Origin: Crenothrix polyspora
GTDB lineage: Bacteria > Pseudomonadota > Gammaproteobacteria > Methylococcales > Methylomonadaceae
DNA length: 11,668 nt
NCBI GenBank assembly: GCA_945903675.1
Contig: CAMDOP010000082.1
Span: 1-11,668 of the forward strand
Direction: 5' to 3'
Shown: positions 6,759 through 11,668 of the stretch, piece after piece
How the letters are laid out: every line of letters starts with the position of its first letter
Position numbering within the stretch: the first letter of the stretch is position 1
The notes under the pieces: model-generated
Databases searched by the model: none
What the model was told of the DNA's origin: nothing
The model's input: the letters and a program-made list of their open reading frames with translations, nothing else
Translations under genes and position numbers: made by a program

Positions 6759-7649
6759 ATGACAGTGACAAAATCCCTCATGAACGAACATATTAAAGAT
6801 CGAGCTAGGCAATATTGGCTACTAGCTCGCTTTGATCGACCTATTGGAACTTTGATTTTGTTGTGGCCAGCCTTATGGGCATTATGGGTTGCCAGTGAAG
6901 GCAAGCCCGATATAACGGTGTTAATCGTTATTTGTTTGGGTGTTGTGCTAATGCGTGCTGCGGGTTGCGTTATTAATGATTACGCAGACAGAGATTTTGA
7001 TCCTCATGTTGCTCGTACTCAGCAGCGTCCTATTGCTGCGGGTAGAGTTAAACCCAAAGAAGCTTTGATAGTATTCATCGTATTATGTTTATCTGCCTTT
7101 GCACTGGTGTGGTTGCTTAACATCTATACGGTTATGTTGTCATTTGTAGCTGCATTTCTAGCGGCCAGTTACCCTTTTATGAAGCGTTACACGCAATTGC
7201 CACAGGCTTATTTGGGTATTGCTTTTGGTTGGGCGGTACCTATGGCTTTTTCAGCGCAACTTAACAGTATTCCCATCGTCGCATGGGTCATGTATGCGGC
7301 GGTAGTTTTGTGGGCTTTAGTTTATGACACCATGTATGCCATGGTCGATAAAGATGATGATTTAAAAATAGGCATTAAATCAACTGCCATACTTTTCGGT
7401 GGCTACGATAGACATATTATGGCTATCTTGCAGTTGATTATTTTAATGTTATTAGTGGCTGTTGGGCAGTTGCAGCAATTAAGTGTGCTTTATTTTAGTA
7501 GTGTTTTAATCGCTGGTGGACTTTCTGCTTATCAACAAAAATTAATATTTCATCGAGATAAAACCCTATGCTTTAAAGCCTTTCTTAATAATAATTGGTT
7601 TGGCTTGGTGATATTCGTAGGTTTGTTTTTGGATTATGGACTACGTTGA
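6759..7649 (+). CDS. ubiA: 4-hydroxybenzoate polyprenyltransferase UbiA
   Basis: This encodes 296 residues (E. coli UbiA 290). It attaches the polyprenyl tail to 4-hydroxybenzoate, the first membrane step of ubiquinone synthesis. Both Mg-prenyl-diphosphate motifs are intact: NDYADRDFDPHVARTQQRP (73-91) and YDTMYAMVDKDDDLKIGIKS (189-208). FDRPIGTLILLWPALWALW, YPFMKRYTQLPQ and the C-terminal CFKAFLNNNWFGLVIF are typical. About eight membrane helices. The first ATG has only a poor RBS (aaaagg immediately adjacent); a second ATG at 6780 is possible and would remove seven non-conserved residues. ubiC, often adjacent in other genomes, is not next to it here. Confidence 0.96.
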   Translation: MTVTKSLMNEHIKDRARQYWLLARFDRPIGTLILLWPALWALWVASEGKPDITVLIVICLGVVLMRAAGCVINDYADRDFDPHVARTQQRPIAAGRVKPKEALIVFIVLCLSAFALVWLLNIYTVMLSFVAAFLAASYPFMKRYTQLPQAYLGIAFGWAVPMAFSAQLNSIPIVAWVMYAAVVLWALVYDTMYAMVDKDDDLKIGIKSTAILFGGYDRHIMAILQLIILMLLVAVGQLQQLSVLYFSSVLIAGGLSAYQQKLIFHRDKTLCFKAFLNNNWFGLVIFVGLFLDYGLR

Positions 7650-7695
7650 TTATGATGCTGACATAAAGTTTTTATCTGTAGTAGCTGAAGAAATG

Positions 7696-7721
7696 CTAGT
7701 TCCTATGTCTTTAGGGACTAG
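7696..7721. repeat. Small hairpin downstream of ubiA
   Basis: CTAGTTCCTA (7696-7705) pairs with TAGGGACTAG (7712-7721), 10 bp with one G-U pair and a 6-nt loop. It lies 47 nt past the ubiA stop, but no U tract follows, so intrinsic termination is doubtful. The rest of 7650-7864 shows no gene. Confidence 0.35.
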
Positions 7722-7864
7722 TCATTTATGGTAAGTTCTAGCTAGTCTATTTATACAATCTCATCTTCATCTCCCTCCACGTCATTGAATATTAAACTTA
7801 ATATACTTAAAACTCTTCGAGCTCCAAAGAAGATAAACTACAGCCTGCTATATATCAATGTCTG

Positions 7865-8275
7865 CTAAACCAGCAGTAGTAAACCAAATAAGCTCAACCC
7901 TATGCCGATAATTTTCTTAAGTGTGAGTGTTTCGTTCAGAAAGAAAACTCCACAGATGATAGCAACAACAGGGTACATAGCCGTCATTGTTGCAACGGTG
8001 CTTACGGGGCCTTTTGTGATAGCGTAGAAATAGGTCAGTGTTCCTAGAAATCCACATATTCCAACGCTATAAGCTAATGCTGCGCCGCGTAGAGTGAATT
8101 CGGGTCGCCCCCCAATAAAGAACAACACAAACAACGCTACGGTTAAGCCACCACAGATTTCATAGATAATGGCGCTAAGAGGACTTAGTTCAGACAATGC
8201 AAGTTTTGGTAAAAAGACCATAAAACCCCAGAGTACTATGGTTGCTACAATCAGTATTATCAACGCTTGATCCAT
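7865..8275 (-). CDS. Half-size EamA-family (DMT) membrane transporter
   Basis: This encodes 136 residues from the ATG at 8273-8275. It has about five hydrophobic helices (2-24, 34-56, 66-86, 93-113, 119-136) and the EamA-like repeat features SALSPLSAIIYEI-type loop, GFLGTLTYFYAITKGPVSTVATMTAMYPVVA and LNETLTLKKIIGIGLSLFG. Most EamA proteins carry two such units; a single unit would need to dimerise, as in small multidrug-type members. The length fits the single-domain group rather than a truncation, since both ends look complete. Substrate unknown. A TTG six codons upstream is an alternative start. No strong RBS is seen for either. Stand-alone gene. Confidence 0.82.
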   Translation of the reverse strand: MDQALIILIVATIVLWGFMVFLPKLALSELSPLSAIIYEICGGLTVALFVLFFIGGRPEFTLRGAALAYSVGICGFLGTLTYFYAITKGPVSTVATMTAMYPVVAIICGVFFLNETLTLKKIIGIGLSLFGLLLLV

Positions 8276-8467
8276 AATAATTTGATTTTCCAATGTTATT
8301 ACAATGATGACTTATTGCATTTCATGATGATTGATAGTGCTCACCGATTTAGTGGGTCGTCATTACATAATCCCGCAATTTTTAAACGGATCACCGTATC
8401 ACCAAAGCCCATCACTATTTGCTTAACAGTCGTTTAAGGTGGTTTAGTGTTCATGTCACGAATTAAA

Positions 8468-8489
8468 TTGCTGGTTAGTCAATCAGCAA
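8468..8489 (-). terminator. Weak hairpin after the 8506-8832 gene
   Basis: TTGCTG (8468-8473) and CAGCAA (8484-8489) form a 6-bp stem. On the minus strand it follows the stop of the 108-residue gene and is trailed by tttaatt. Weak candidate. Confidence 0.25.
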
Positions 8490-8505
8490 CTTAAAAACAC
8501 GCCTA

Positions 8506-8832
8506 TTAAGCGTCTTTGGTTTCTACACGCTTACGGATGCCCTCAGGCATTTCTAGCTTTGTTCTGTCCCAACCTTCTAAATCCAACACTTCGTCCAAAC
8601 ATTGCTCCATTAGTTCATGAGCTTGTTTTGTAACTTCTGCAATGCGTTGATGAACTATCTTTTGTACTTCATTTTCTACCGGCATTTCCATGCAAGCCAT
8701 TTGATAATTAAATAACTTACGTAAATTGGTGATTTGCATACTGATATGCACGGGACATGCGCACGTATAAAGGGCCGCTTGATTATTAATAATAGCTAAA
8801 TGTAATGCCGTAAATTTAGTATCAAGATTCAT
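8506..8832 (-). CDS. Conserved-looking hypothetical protein with CACPVH motif
   Basis: This encodes 108 residues; family not recognised. No signal or membrane segment; probably cytosolic and largely helical. The N-terminal half contains ALYTCACPVHISMQ (two Cys and one His spaced C-A-C-P-V-H) and a further Cys in NYQMACMEMP, which together could bind a metal or haem-like group. The second half (EVQKIVHQRIAEVTKQAHELMEQCLDEVLDLEG) looks like long amphipathic helices. An ATG five codons upstream (8845-8847) has no RBS, while ATG 8830-8832 has GAGGA about 9 nt upstream, so it is preferred. Isolated gene bordering the accessory region. Confidence 0.65.
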   Translation of the reverse strand: MNLDTKFTALHLAIINNQAALYTCACPVHISMQITNLRKLFNYQMACMEMPVENEVQKIVHQRIAEVTKQAHELMEQCLDEVLDLEGWDRTKLEMPEGIRKRVETKDA

Positions 8833-9096
8833 CAGTTTTTTCCTCATTATTTTATTAACCGTTTATTTTTATGGCTTGAATTTAAGCTAGATAATTTTTA
8901 GCAACTCGGCCTTGATTGCGATGATTATGATAACTCTAATATACGCTTCTGCCACTATCCAAATGAATGATGGGAATAACTAACTAGGCTGATTCCAGTA
9001 GAATGAAATTGCCAACTATTAAGTATTCTATTCTGAAAAAAGTATTATTCTGAGGGTGTACCTCATTACAAGTTAGTTTTAAAGCAGTGCTAGAGT
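8833..9096. other. Gene-free AT-rich stretch left of the accessory module
   Basis: No open frame of credible length, RNA gene or strong repeat was seen. Any promoter of the 108-residue minus-strand gene must lie in its left part, but none stands out. The stretch ends where the palindromic repeat copy A begins. Confidence 0.5.
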
Positions 9097-9229
9097 GTTA
9101 AACAGCTTGTAAAAATGACCTTGGTTTTTATTCGCTCATGTTTATTAGAACAGCGTGATAGCGATTTCACATGATTAACTTTGGCTCGGTTTTCATCGAT
9201 TAGAGGGTCAATTATACAAGCTGTTAGGC
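9097..9229. repeat. Repeat copy A, palindrome-ended element left of the Fe-S module
   Basis: The arms AACAGCTTGTAAAAATGACC (9101-9120) and GGTCAATTATACAAGCTGTT (9206-9225) are complementary at 18 of 20 positions. The core 9121-9220 is 89% identical (89/100, no gaps) to 10882-10981. The outer ends read GTTAAAC (9097-9103) and GTTAGGC (9223-9229); the latter fits the integron attC R' consensus GTTRRRY, while the former misses the R'' consensus at one position. Length 133 bp. It could be a MITE-like repeat or an attC-like site. No coding sequence in it. Confidence 0.7.
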
Positions 9230-9370
9230 AGCGATGCCGCCAAAGCCGACAAAAAGGCTAGGCTACGGAGCATTAAAGATCTCGATAAAGCTGCTACGGT
9301 GTTGGCGACGGCTTGCCGAACTTTGCTCGATCCTGCGCTCGCTGACAACGGGCTGACAGCCACACAGTAG
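9230..9370 (+). pseudogene. Tn3-family transposase-like remnant
   Basis: One frame reads SDAAKADKKARLRSIKDLD, then KAATVLATACRTLLDPALAD and NGLTATQ before a TAG-TAG double stop at 9368-9373. I recall this style of segment (ADKKARLR..LKDLD.AA..LA.AC..LLDP) from the N-terminal half of Tn3-family TnpA, which is about 1000 residues in full. The frame has no start of its own and begins right at the edge of repeat copy A. It is therefore a dead fragment of about 45 residues. Identification is from memory of the family and moderate. Confidence 0.5.
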
Positions 9371-9374
9371 TAGA

Positions 9375-9399
9375 GTAGTTGACTTAATTACTCAGGTAC
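9375..9399 (+). promoter_or_regulatory. IscR type-1-like operator, upstream site
   Basis: The 25-bp site centres on GACTTAATTACTC and has flanks GTAGTT and AGGTAC. Against the E. coli type-1 IscR consensus ATASYYGACTRWWWYAGTCRRSTAT it matches 21 of 25 positions by my count, including the YY/RR flanks. It covers the -35 box, a position fitting repression. No iscR gene is in the window. Confidence 0.5.
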
Positions 9400-9405
9400 T
9401 ATAAA
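9379..9405 (+). promoter_or_regulatory. Predicted promoter of the bolA-grx-rhodanese unit
   Basis: TTGACT (9379-9384) as -35 and TATAAA (9400-9405) as -10, spaced 15 nt, would start transcription near 9412. Slightly short spacing. Both boxes are overlapped or bracketed by the two IscR-like sites. Confidence 0.45.
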
Positions 9406-9409
9406 GTAA

Positions 9410-9434
9410 ATATAGGACTAAAATAGTCCTGTAT
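9410..9434 (+). promoter_or_regulatory. IscR type-1-like operator, downstream site
   Basis: The core GACTAAAATAGTC matches the type-1 IscR core perfectly and is part of a longer palindrome (about 9408-9436). Overall 20 of 25 consensus positions match. The misses are the S, YY and RR flank positions, which here read T, AG and CT. It sits 35 bp centre to centre from the upstream site and overlaps the expected transcription start. Other Rrf2-family regulators with similar sites remain possible. Confidence 0.55.
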
Positions 9435-9463
9435 TTATGTCTATAAAAACCTGGTGAATAATG

Positions 9464-9532
9464 ATGGCGGTCGTTCCTGTATGCCTTATCTGTGTTCATT
9501 GTAATTTTAACATTGAGAGAATGCGATGCTAA
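9464..9532 (+). CDS. Possible Cys-rich leader peptide overlapping bolA
   Basis: The frame encodes 22 residues (23 if the preceding ATG at 9461 is used). It begins MAVVPVCLICVHCNF and ends in Cys, giving a CxxCxxC cluster plus a terminal Cys. GGTGA at 9453-9457 is 6 nt before ATG 9464. Its TAA (9530-9532) lies just inside bolA, whose ATG is at 9526, so the two overlap by 7 nt in different frames and could be coupled. No homologue known to me; chance occurrence cannot be excluded at this size. Confidence 0.35.
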   Translation: MAVVPVCLICVHCNFNIERMRC

Positions 9533-9771
9533 CAGCGAGTGACTTAAGAGGCTATATTATGGATGGTTTGTCTAGCGATTATGTGGAAGTGCAAGGTGAT
9601 GACGGCCAGCATTTCGAGGCGGTGATCGTTAGCCCGAAATTCACCGGTAAAAACAGGGTGCAGCAACATCAATTAGTGTATCAGGCACTGGGTGAACGTA
9701 TGCGTACAGAAATTCACGCACTGTCGATACAAACCTTCACGCCTGAGGCGTGGATTAAAAGCAACAATTAA
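9526..9771 (+). CDS. BolA/IbaG-family protein
   Basis: This encodes 81 residues, typical of the short IbaG (YrbA)-like branch of BolA. These class II KH-fold proteins pair with CGFS monothiol glutaredoxins to hold or deliver [2Fe-2S] clusters. Family features: FEAVIVSPKFTGKNRVQQHQLVYQAL (with H48, the conserved ligand-helix histidine) and EIHALSIQTFTPEAW (H64). H29 lies in the variable [Cys/His] loop region. RBS GAGAGA is 5 nt before ATG. It is the first main gene of the module, with the glutaredoxin 19 nt downstream. Preceded by a leader of about 110 nt carrying the IscR-like site and the Cys-rich small frame. Confidence 0.9.
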   Translation: MLTASDLRGYIMDGLSSDYVEVQGDDGQHFEAVIVSPKFTGKNRVQQHQLVYQALGERMRTEIHALSIQTFTPEAWIKSNN

Positions 9772-9790
9772 ACTACTTTTGAGAATGATT

Positions 9791-10111
9791 ATGATGGCTG
9801 TTCAGAAAAGAATTAACCAACAAGTTACGACCAACCCGGTTGTGCTGTATATGAAAGGTACGCCCCAGTTTCCGCAGTGCGGCTTCTCAGGCGCTGCGAT
9901 CCAGATGCTGAAAGCATGCGGCGTGCCGAATCTGTTCACGGTGGACGTGTTGGCTGACCCGGAAATCCGAGATGGCATCAAGACCTACGCTAACTGGCCA
10001 ACCATTCCGCAGCTTTATATCAAGGGCGAATTTGTTGGCGGTTCCGACATCATGCGCGAGATGTATGAGCAAGGCGAACTACAAAAATTGCTGCAAGCGT
10101 CACAGCTATGA
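9791..10111 (+). CDS. grxD: Monothiol CGFS glutaredoxin (Grx4/GrxD type)
   Basis: This encodes 106 residues and carries all Grx4 hallmarks: K22 in YMKGTP, the CGFS active site at 30-33, YANWPTIPQLYIKGEFVGGSDI (cis-Pro and the GG-D glutathione site) and the C-terminal EMYEQGELQKLL. Such proteins dimerise around a glutathione-ligated [2Fe-2S] cluster or form heterodimers with BolA, and pass clusters to apo-proteins in the cytosol. ATG 9791 has GAGA at 9781-9784; ATG 9785 and 9794 are alternatives differing by 1-2 residues, and an open frame extending back into bolA has no similarity. The central part is about 58% GC (9841-9960), clearly above the pilus genes and ubiA, consistent with a different origin or stronger codon selection. 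Confidence 0.95.
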   Translation: MMAVQKRINQQVTTNPVVLYMKGTPQFPQCGFSGAAIQMLKACGVPNLFTVDVLADPEIRDGIKTYANWPTIPQLYIKGEFVGGSDIMREMYEQGELQKLLQASQL

Positions 10112-10140
10112 GTTACCCCGTTTGGAGAGGCTGATTTTCA

Positions 10141-10218
10141 ATGCCTGATTACGTTCATGGTGTAGCTGTACCGACAAAAAGTGCGCCGGAATCAAATGAG
10201 ATTCGGTATGACACATAA
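10141..10218 (+). CDS. Possible 25-residue ORF between grx and rhodanese
   Basis: GGAGAGG (10124-10130) lies 10 nt before an ATG that opens 25 codons starting MPDYVHGVAVPTKSAPE and ending at TAA 10216-10218. A second short frame (from ATG 10208, containing HKEAGGFIQLRRVA) follows in another register, which could mean a frameshifted gene remnant. No family is recognised. The gap between grx and rhodanese (159 nt) is long for an operon, so a degraded gene is plausible. Confidence 0.25.
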   Translation: MPDYVHGVAVPTKSAPESNEIRYDT

Positions 10219-10270
10219 AGAGGCAGGCGGCTTTATTCAACTGCGAAGGGTCGCCTAGATATGAGAAATT

Positions 10271-10594
10271 ATGCAAAATTTGACACCTATTGAATTGGCC
10301 GAATGGCTTGCGGATGAAGTGCGAGAGCAGCCTGTATTACTCGACGTGCGTGAGGCATGGGAGTTTCAGGCCGGTCATATTGATGGATCCTTAACGATGC
10401 CGATGAATACCATTCCCGATAGACTGTCCGAACTGGATGCGCAACAGCCGATTATCTGCATTTGCCACCATGGCGTACGCAGCATGCAGGTTGCGTTATT
10501 TTTAGAACGGAATGGTTTTACAGCTATTAGAAACCTGACCGGTGGCGTTCATGCATGGGCGTTGCAAGTTGACAGCACGATACCGATCTATTGA
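10271..10594 (+). CDS. Single-domain rhodanese-like sulfurtransferase
   Basis: This encodes 107 residues, a GlpE-like single rhodanese domain. LLDVREAWEFQAGHIDGSLTMPM is the conserved N-terminal motif, the active-site loop is CHHGVRS (65-71) with catalytic C65, and the C-terminus has NLTGGVHAWA. It would transfer sulfane sulfur via a Cys65 persulfide in the cytosol. GAGA lies 5-6 nt before the ATG. Placed after bolA and grx, it may supply sulfur to Fe-S or other thiol chemistry, but a direct link is inference. The gene ends shortly before an unidentified stretch leading to repeat copy B. Confidence 0.93.
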   Translation: MQNLTPIELAEWLADEVREQPVLLDVREAWEFQAGHIDGSLTMPMNTIPDRLSELDAQQPIICICHHGVRSMQVALFLERNGFTAIRNLTGGVHAWALQVDSTIPIY

Positions 10595-10864
10595 ATTGTA
10601 GACTAACTAACCTTCGAAGAAATACCTGCACAATCCCTGCATCCGCTTTTATATCCTTGCCGAATGTTTGCAATAGGGTGCTATCGGCTAAGCGGCGGAG
10701 CGACTGATGACATAGGTTGTTCCAATATCGCTCATTACGCAAAATATTTGCTGACATGGCTAGGGATTGCCAAGAAGCTAGATAGGTTGTATCTGGATAG
10801 AGTGAAAGGTCTTGGTATAAATAGCTGAAGAATAGCCCGATGCTTTGATTTGATATGTATGTCA
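10595..10864. other. Unidentified stretch between rhodanese and repeat copy B
   Basis: No gene can be assigned. The minus strand is open throughout, with a protein-like stretch (for example NILRNERYWNNLCHQSLRRL). The plus strand also has an open frame of about 54 codons from ATG 10667. Neither resembles a family I know, and the minus frame continues straight through repeat copy B, which argues against a real intact gene. It may be mobile-element debris. Confidence 0.35.
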
Positions 10865-10881
10865 AACAGCACCTAACATTA

Positions 10882-10981
10882 TTGGTTTTTATTCGCTCAT
10901 GTGTATTAGAACAGCGTGTTAGCGATTTCACATGATCAACTTTGGCGCTGATTTCACCGATTAGCTGGTCATTTTTACAAG
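10882..10981. repeat. Repeat copy B, right of the Fe-S module
   Basis: 100 bp matching 9121-9220 at 89 positions without gaps, in the same orientation. AACAGC (10865-10870) also precedes it, as in copy A, but the left arm has diverged. Its right end GGTCATTTTTACAAG (10967-10981) is the exact reverse complement of the left arm of copy A (9106-9120), so the ancestral element probably had perfect terminal inverted repeats. Confidence 0.75.
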
Positions 10982-11154
10982 CCGCGAATTCAACTCTGAA
11001 GGGCAATACATCGGGAACGGTAAGTAATTGAACTGATAAGTTCTGTAAAACAGTGCTGTTCAGACGTCATAGGATTGTCTATTAGAACACTTTTGTTCTT
11101 TCTTACGTCGGACTTAGAGATATAGCAGGGGCTATTTGGCGTGGTTTAGTTGAG

Positions 11155-11460
11155 TTGAATAGACTGGCTTATATAATCCCTGGGACATTGTTAAATAAAC
11201 CACTGAACGAAAATGCCTTATTAAACAAGCTACGTGATATTGGAATATCAAAAGAAGATGGAACTGTTCATGGATTTCGTACATCCCTGAAAGTATGGGG
11301 AGCAGAAACAAAAGATTATGCCGATGAATTAACTGAAATGGTTTTAGCTCATACAGTAGTAGGGCAGCCTAAATAGGCGTATTTTAGAACTGATTTATTT
11401 GAGAAAAGAAGAGTAGTTATGAATGAATGGGCTGATTTTTGTTTAGGAATAATTGATTAA
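11155..11460 (+). pseudogene. Tyrosine recombinase (phage-type integrase) C-terminal pseudogene
   Basis: Only the last part of the catalytic domain remains. PGTLLNKPLNENALLNKLRDIG leads to HGFR (H39-R42, the HxxR motif) and LAH (H66). An in-frame TAG at 11374-11376 then interrupts, after which the same frame continues AYFRTDLFEKRRVVMNEWAD to TAA at 11458-11460. That last part holds the expected nucleophile Tyr (11380-11382) and the family's usual xDLxEKRRxxMxxWA tail. The first catalytic Arg and the N-terminal domains are missing, and upstream sequence is open only from 11086 and does not resemble the family. The gene is therefore both truncated and stop-interrupted. Confidence 0.8.
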
Positions 11461-11537
11461 TAATCGGCTTTAATATACCCAATAAACACAATTTCAGAAA
11501 ATATCATACTTCCCTGTTCAACCATCTACAATATAAG

Positions 11538-11565
11538 TTGCATACTATCTATATTTGAATAGAAT
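11538..11565 (+). promoter_or_regulatory. Candidate promoter of the DUF2281-like gene
   Basis: TTGCAT (11538-11543) and TAGAAT (11560-11565) with 16-nt spacing would give a short leader before ATG 11599. Confidence 0.4.
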
Positions 11566-11598
11566 AAACTCAAATTGCTAATATAAGGAATATGATCG

Positions 11599-11668
11599 AT
11601 GAATGTTGCAGAAGTTATATATGAAAAAATCAACTCATTACCCGATGATAAGCAACAAGAGGTTTTTG
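11599..11668 (+). CDS. DUF2281-type protein, N-terminus only (antitoxin-like)
   Basis: The first 23 codons are in the window; the rest lies beyond it. MNVAEVIYEKINSLPDDKQQEV resembles the start of DUF2281 proteins (AELIYEKVRxLPExxQQEVLDFVEFL style), short proteins commonly encoded just before a PIN-domain or similar toxin. AAGGA (11586-11590) gives the RBS. Antitoxin function is inferred from the family and cannot be tested without the downstream gene. Confidence 0.6.
   Translation, partial: MNVAEVIYEKINSLPDDKQQEVF

Noticed and set aside
8276..8505. Possible short minus-strand peptide from ATG near 8410
   Set aside because: About 23 codons, no RBS and no similarity; the interval is treated as intergenic.
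9097..9229. Firm call of an integron attC site
   Set aside because: One end box fits (GTTAGGC), but the partner GTTAAAC does not fully match R'', pairing is nearly continuous rather than having separated R and L boxes, and no integron integrase (IntI) is seen.
10527..11006. 159-codon minus-strand frame as an intact gene
   Set aside because: It runs through the rhodanese 3' end and all of repeat copy B, and the equivalent part of copy A is interrupted by stops, so the frame is accidental at least there.

Overview
The window looks like chromosome from an AT-rich gammaproteobacterium. PilT/PilU, Hda, YggS, UbiA and the arsC-wrbA-DUF2069-hda block are all of gammaproteobacterial type. The repeat families and overall style suggest a Methylococcales-like (methanotroph) relative, but that placement is inference, since no taxonomic marker gene is present.

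Layout. Bases 1-215 hold three dispersed palindromic repeats. They are followed by a DUF4242 gene (-) and a YggS/PLP-homeostasis gene (-). A 76-bp near-perfect palindrome lies between yggS and the divergent pilT-pilU operon (+), which encodes the type IV pilus retraction ATPases. Downstream of pilU is a very GC-rich, strongly structured non-coding element (about 3728-3983) ending in a terminator-like hairpin. Next come a 23-codon small ORF and an unrecognised membrane-anchored protein (+). The minus-strand block arsC-like, wrbA-like, DUF2069, hda is tightly packed and conserved. Divergent from it is ubiA (ubiquinone synthesis). A half-size EamA transporter (-) and an unrecognised 108-residue protein (-) follow.

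From about 8850 the region becomes accessory. Two 89%-identical 100-bp repeat copies (9121-9220 and 10882-10981) bracket a BolA/IbaG-like gene, a CGFS monothiol glutaredoxin (Grx4 type) and a single-domain rhodanese, all on +. BolA and Grx4 proteins form [2Fe-2S]-bridged complexes, so this reads as an iron-sulfur trafficking module. Its promoter carries two tandem sites that resemble type-1 IscR operators. A 22-codon frame with a CxxCxxC motif overlaps the bolA start. The left repeat abuts a Tn3-transposase-like remnant. To the right of the module lie an unidentified open stretch, a tyrosine-recombinase pseudogene with an in-frame amber codon, and the start of a DUF2281-type (antitoxin-like) gene cut by the window edge.

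The most notable signal is the 9097-10981 segment: an apparently IscR-regulated Fe-S module with a Cys-rich leader ORF, a local rise in GC, and repeats plus mobile-element debris at its edges.
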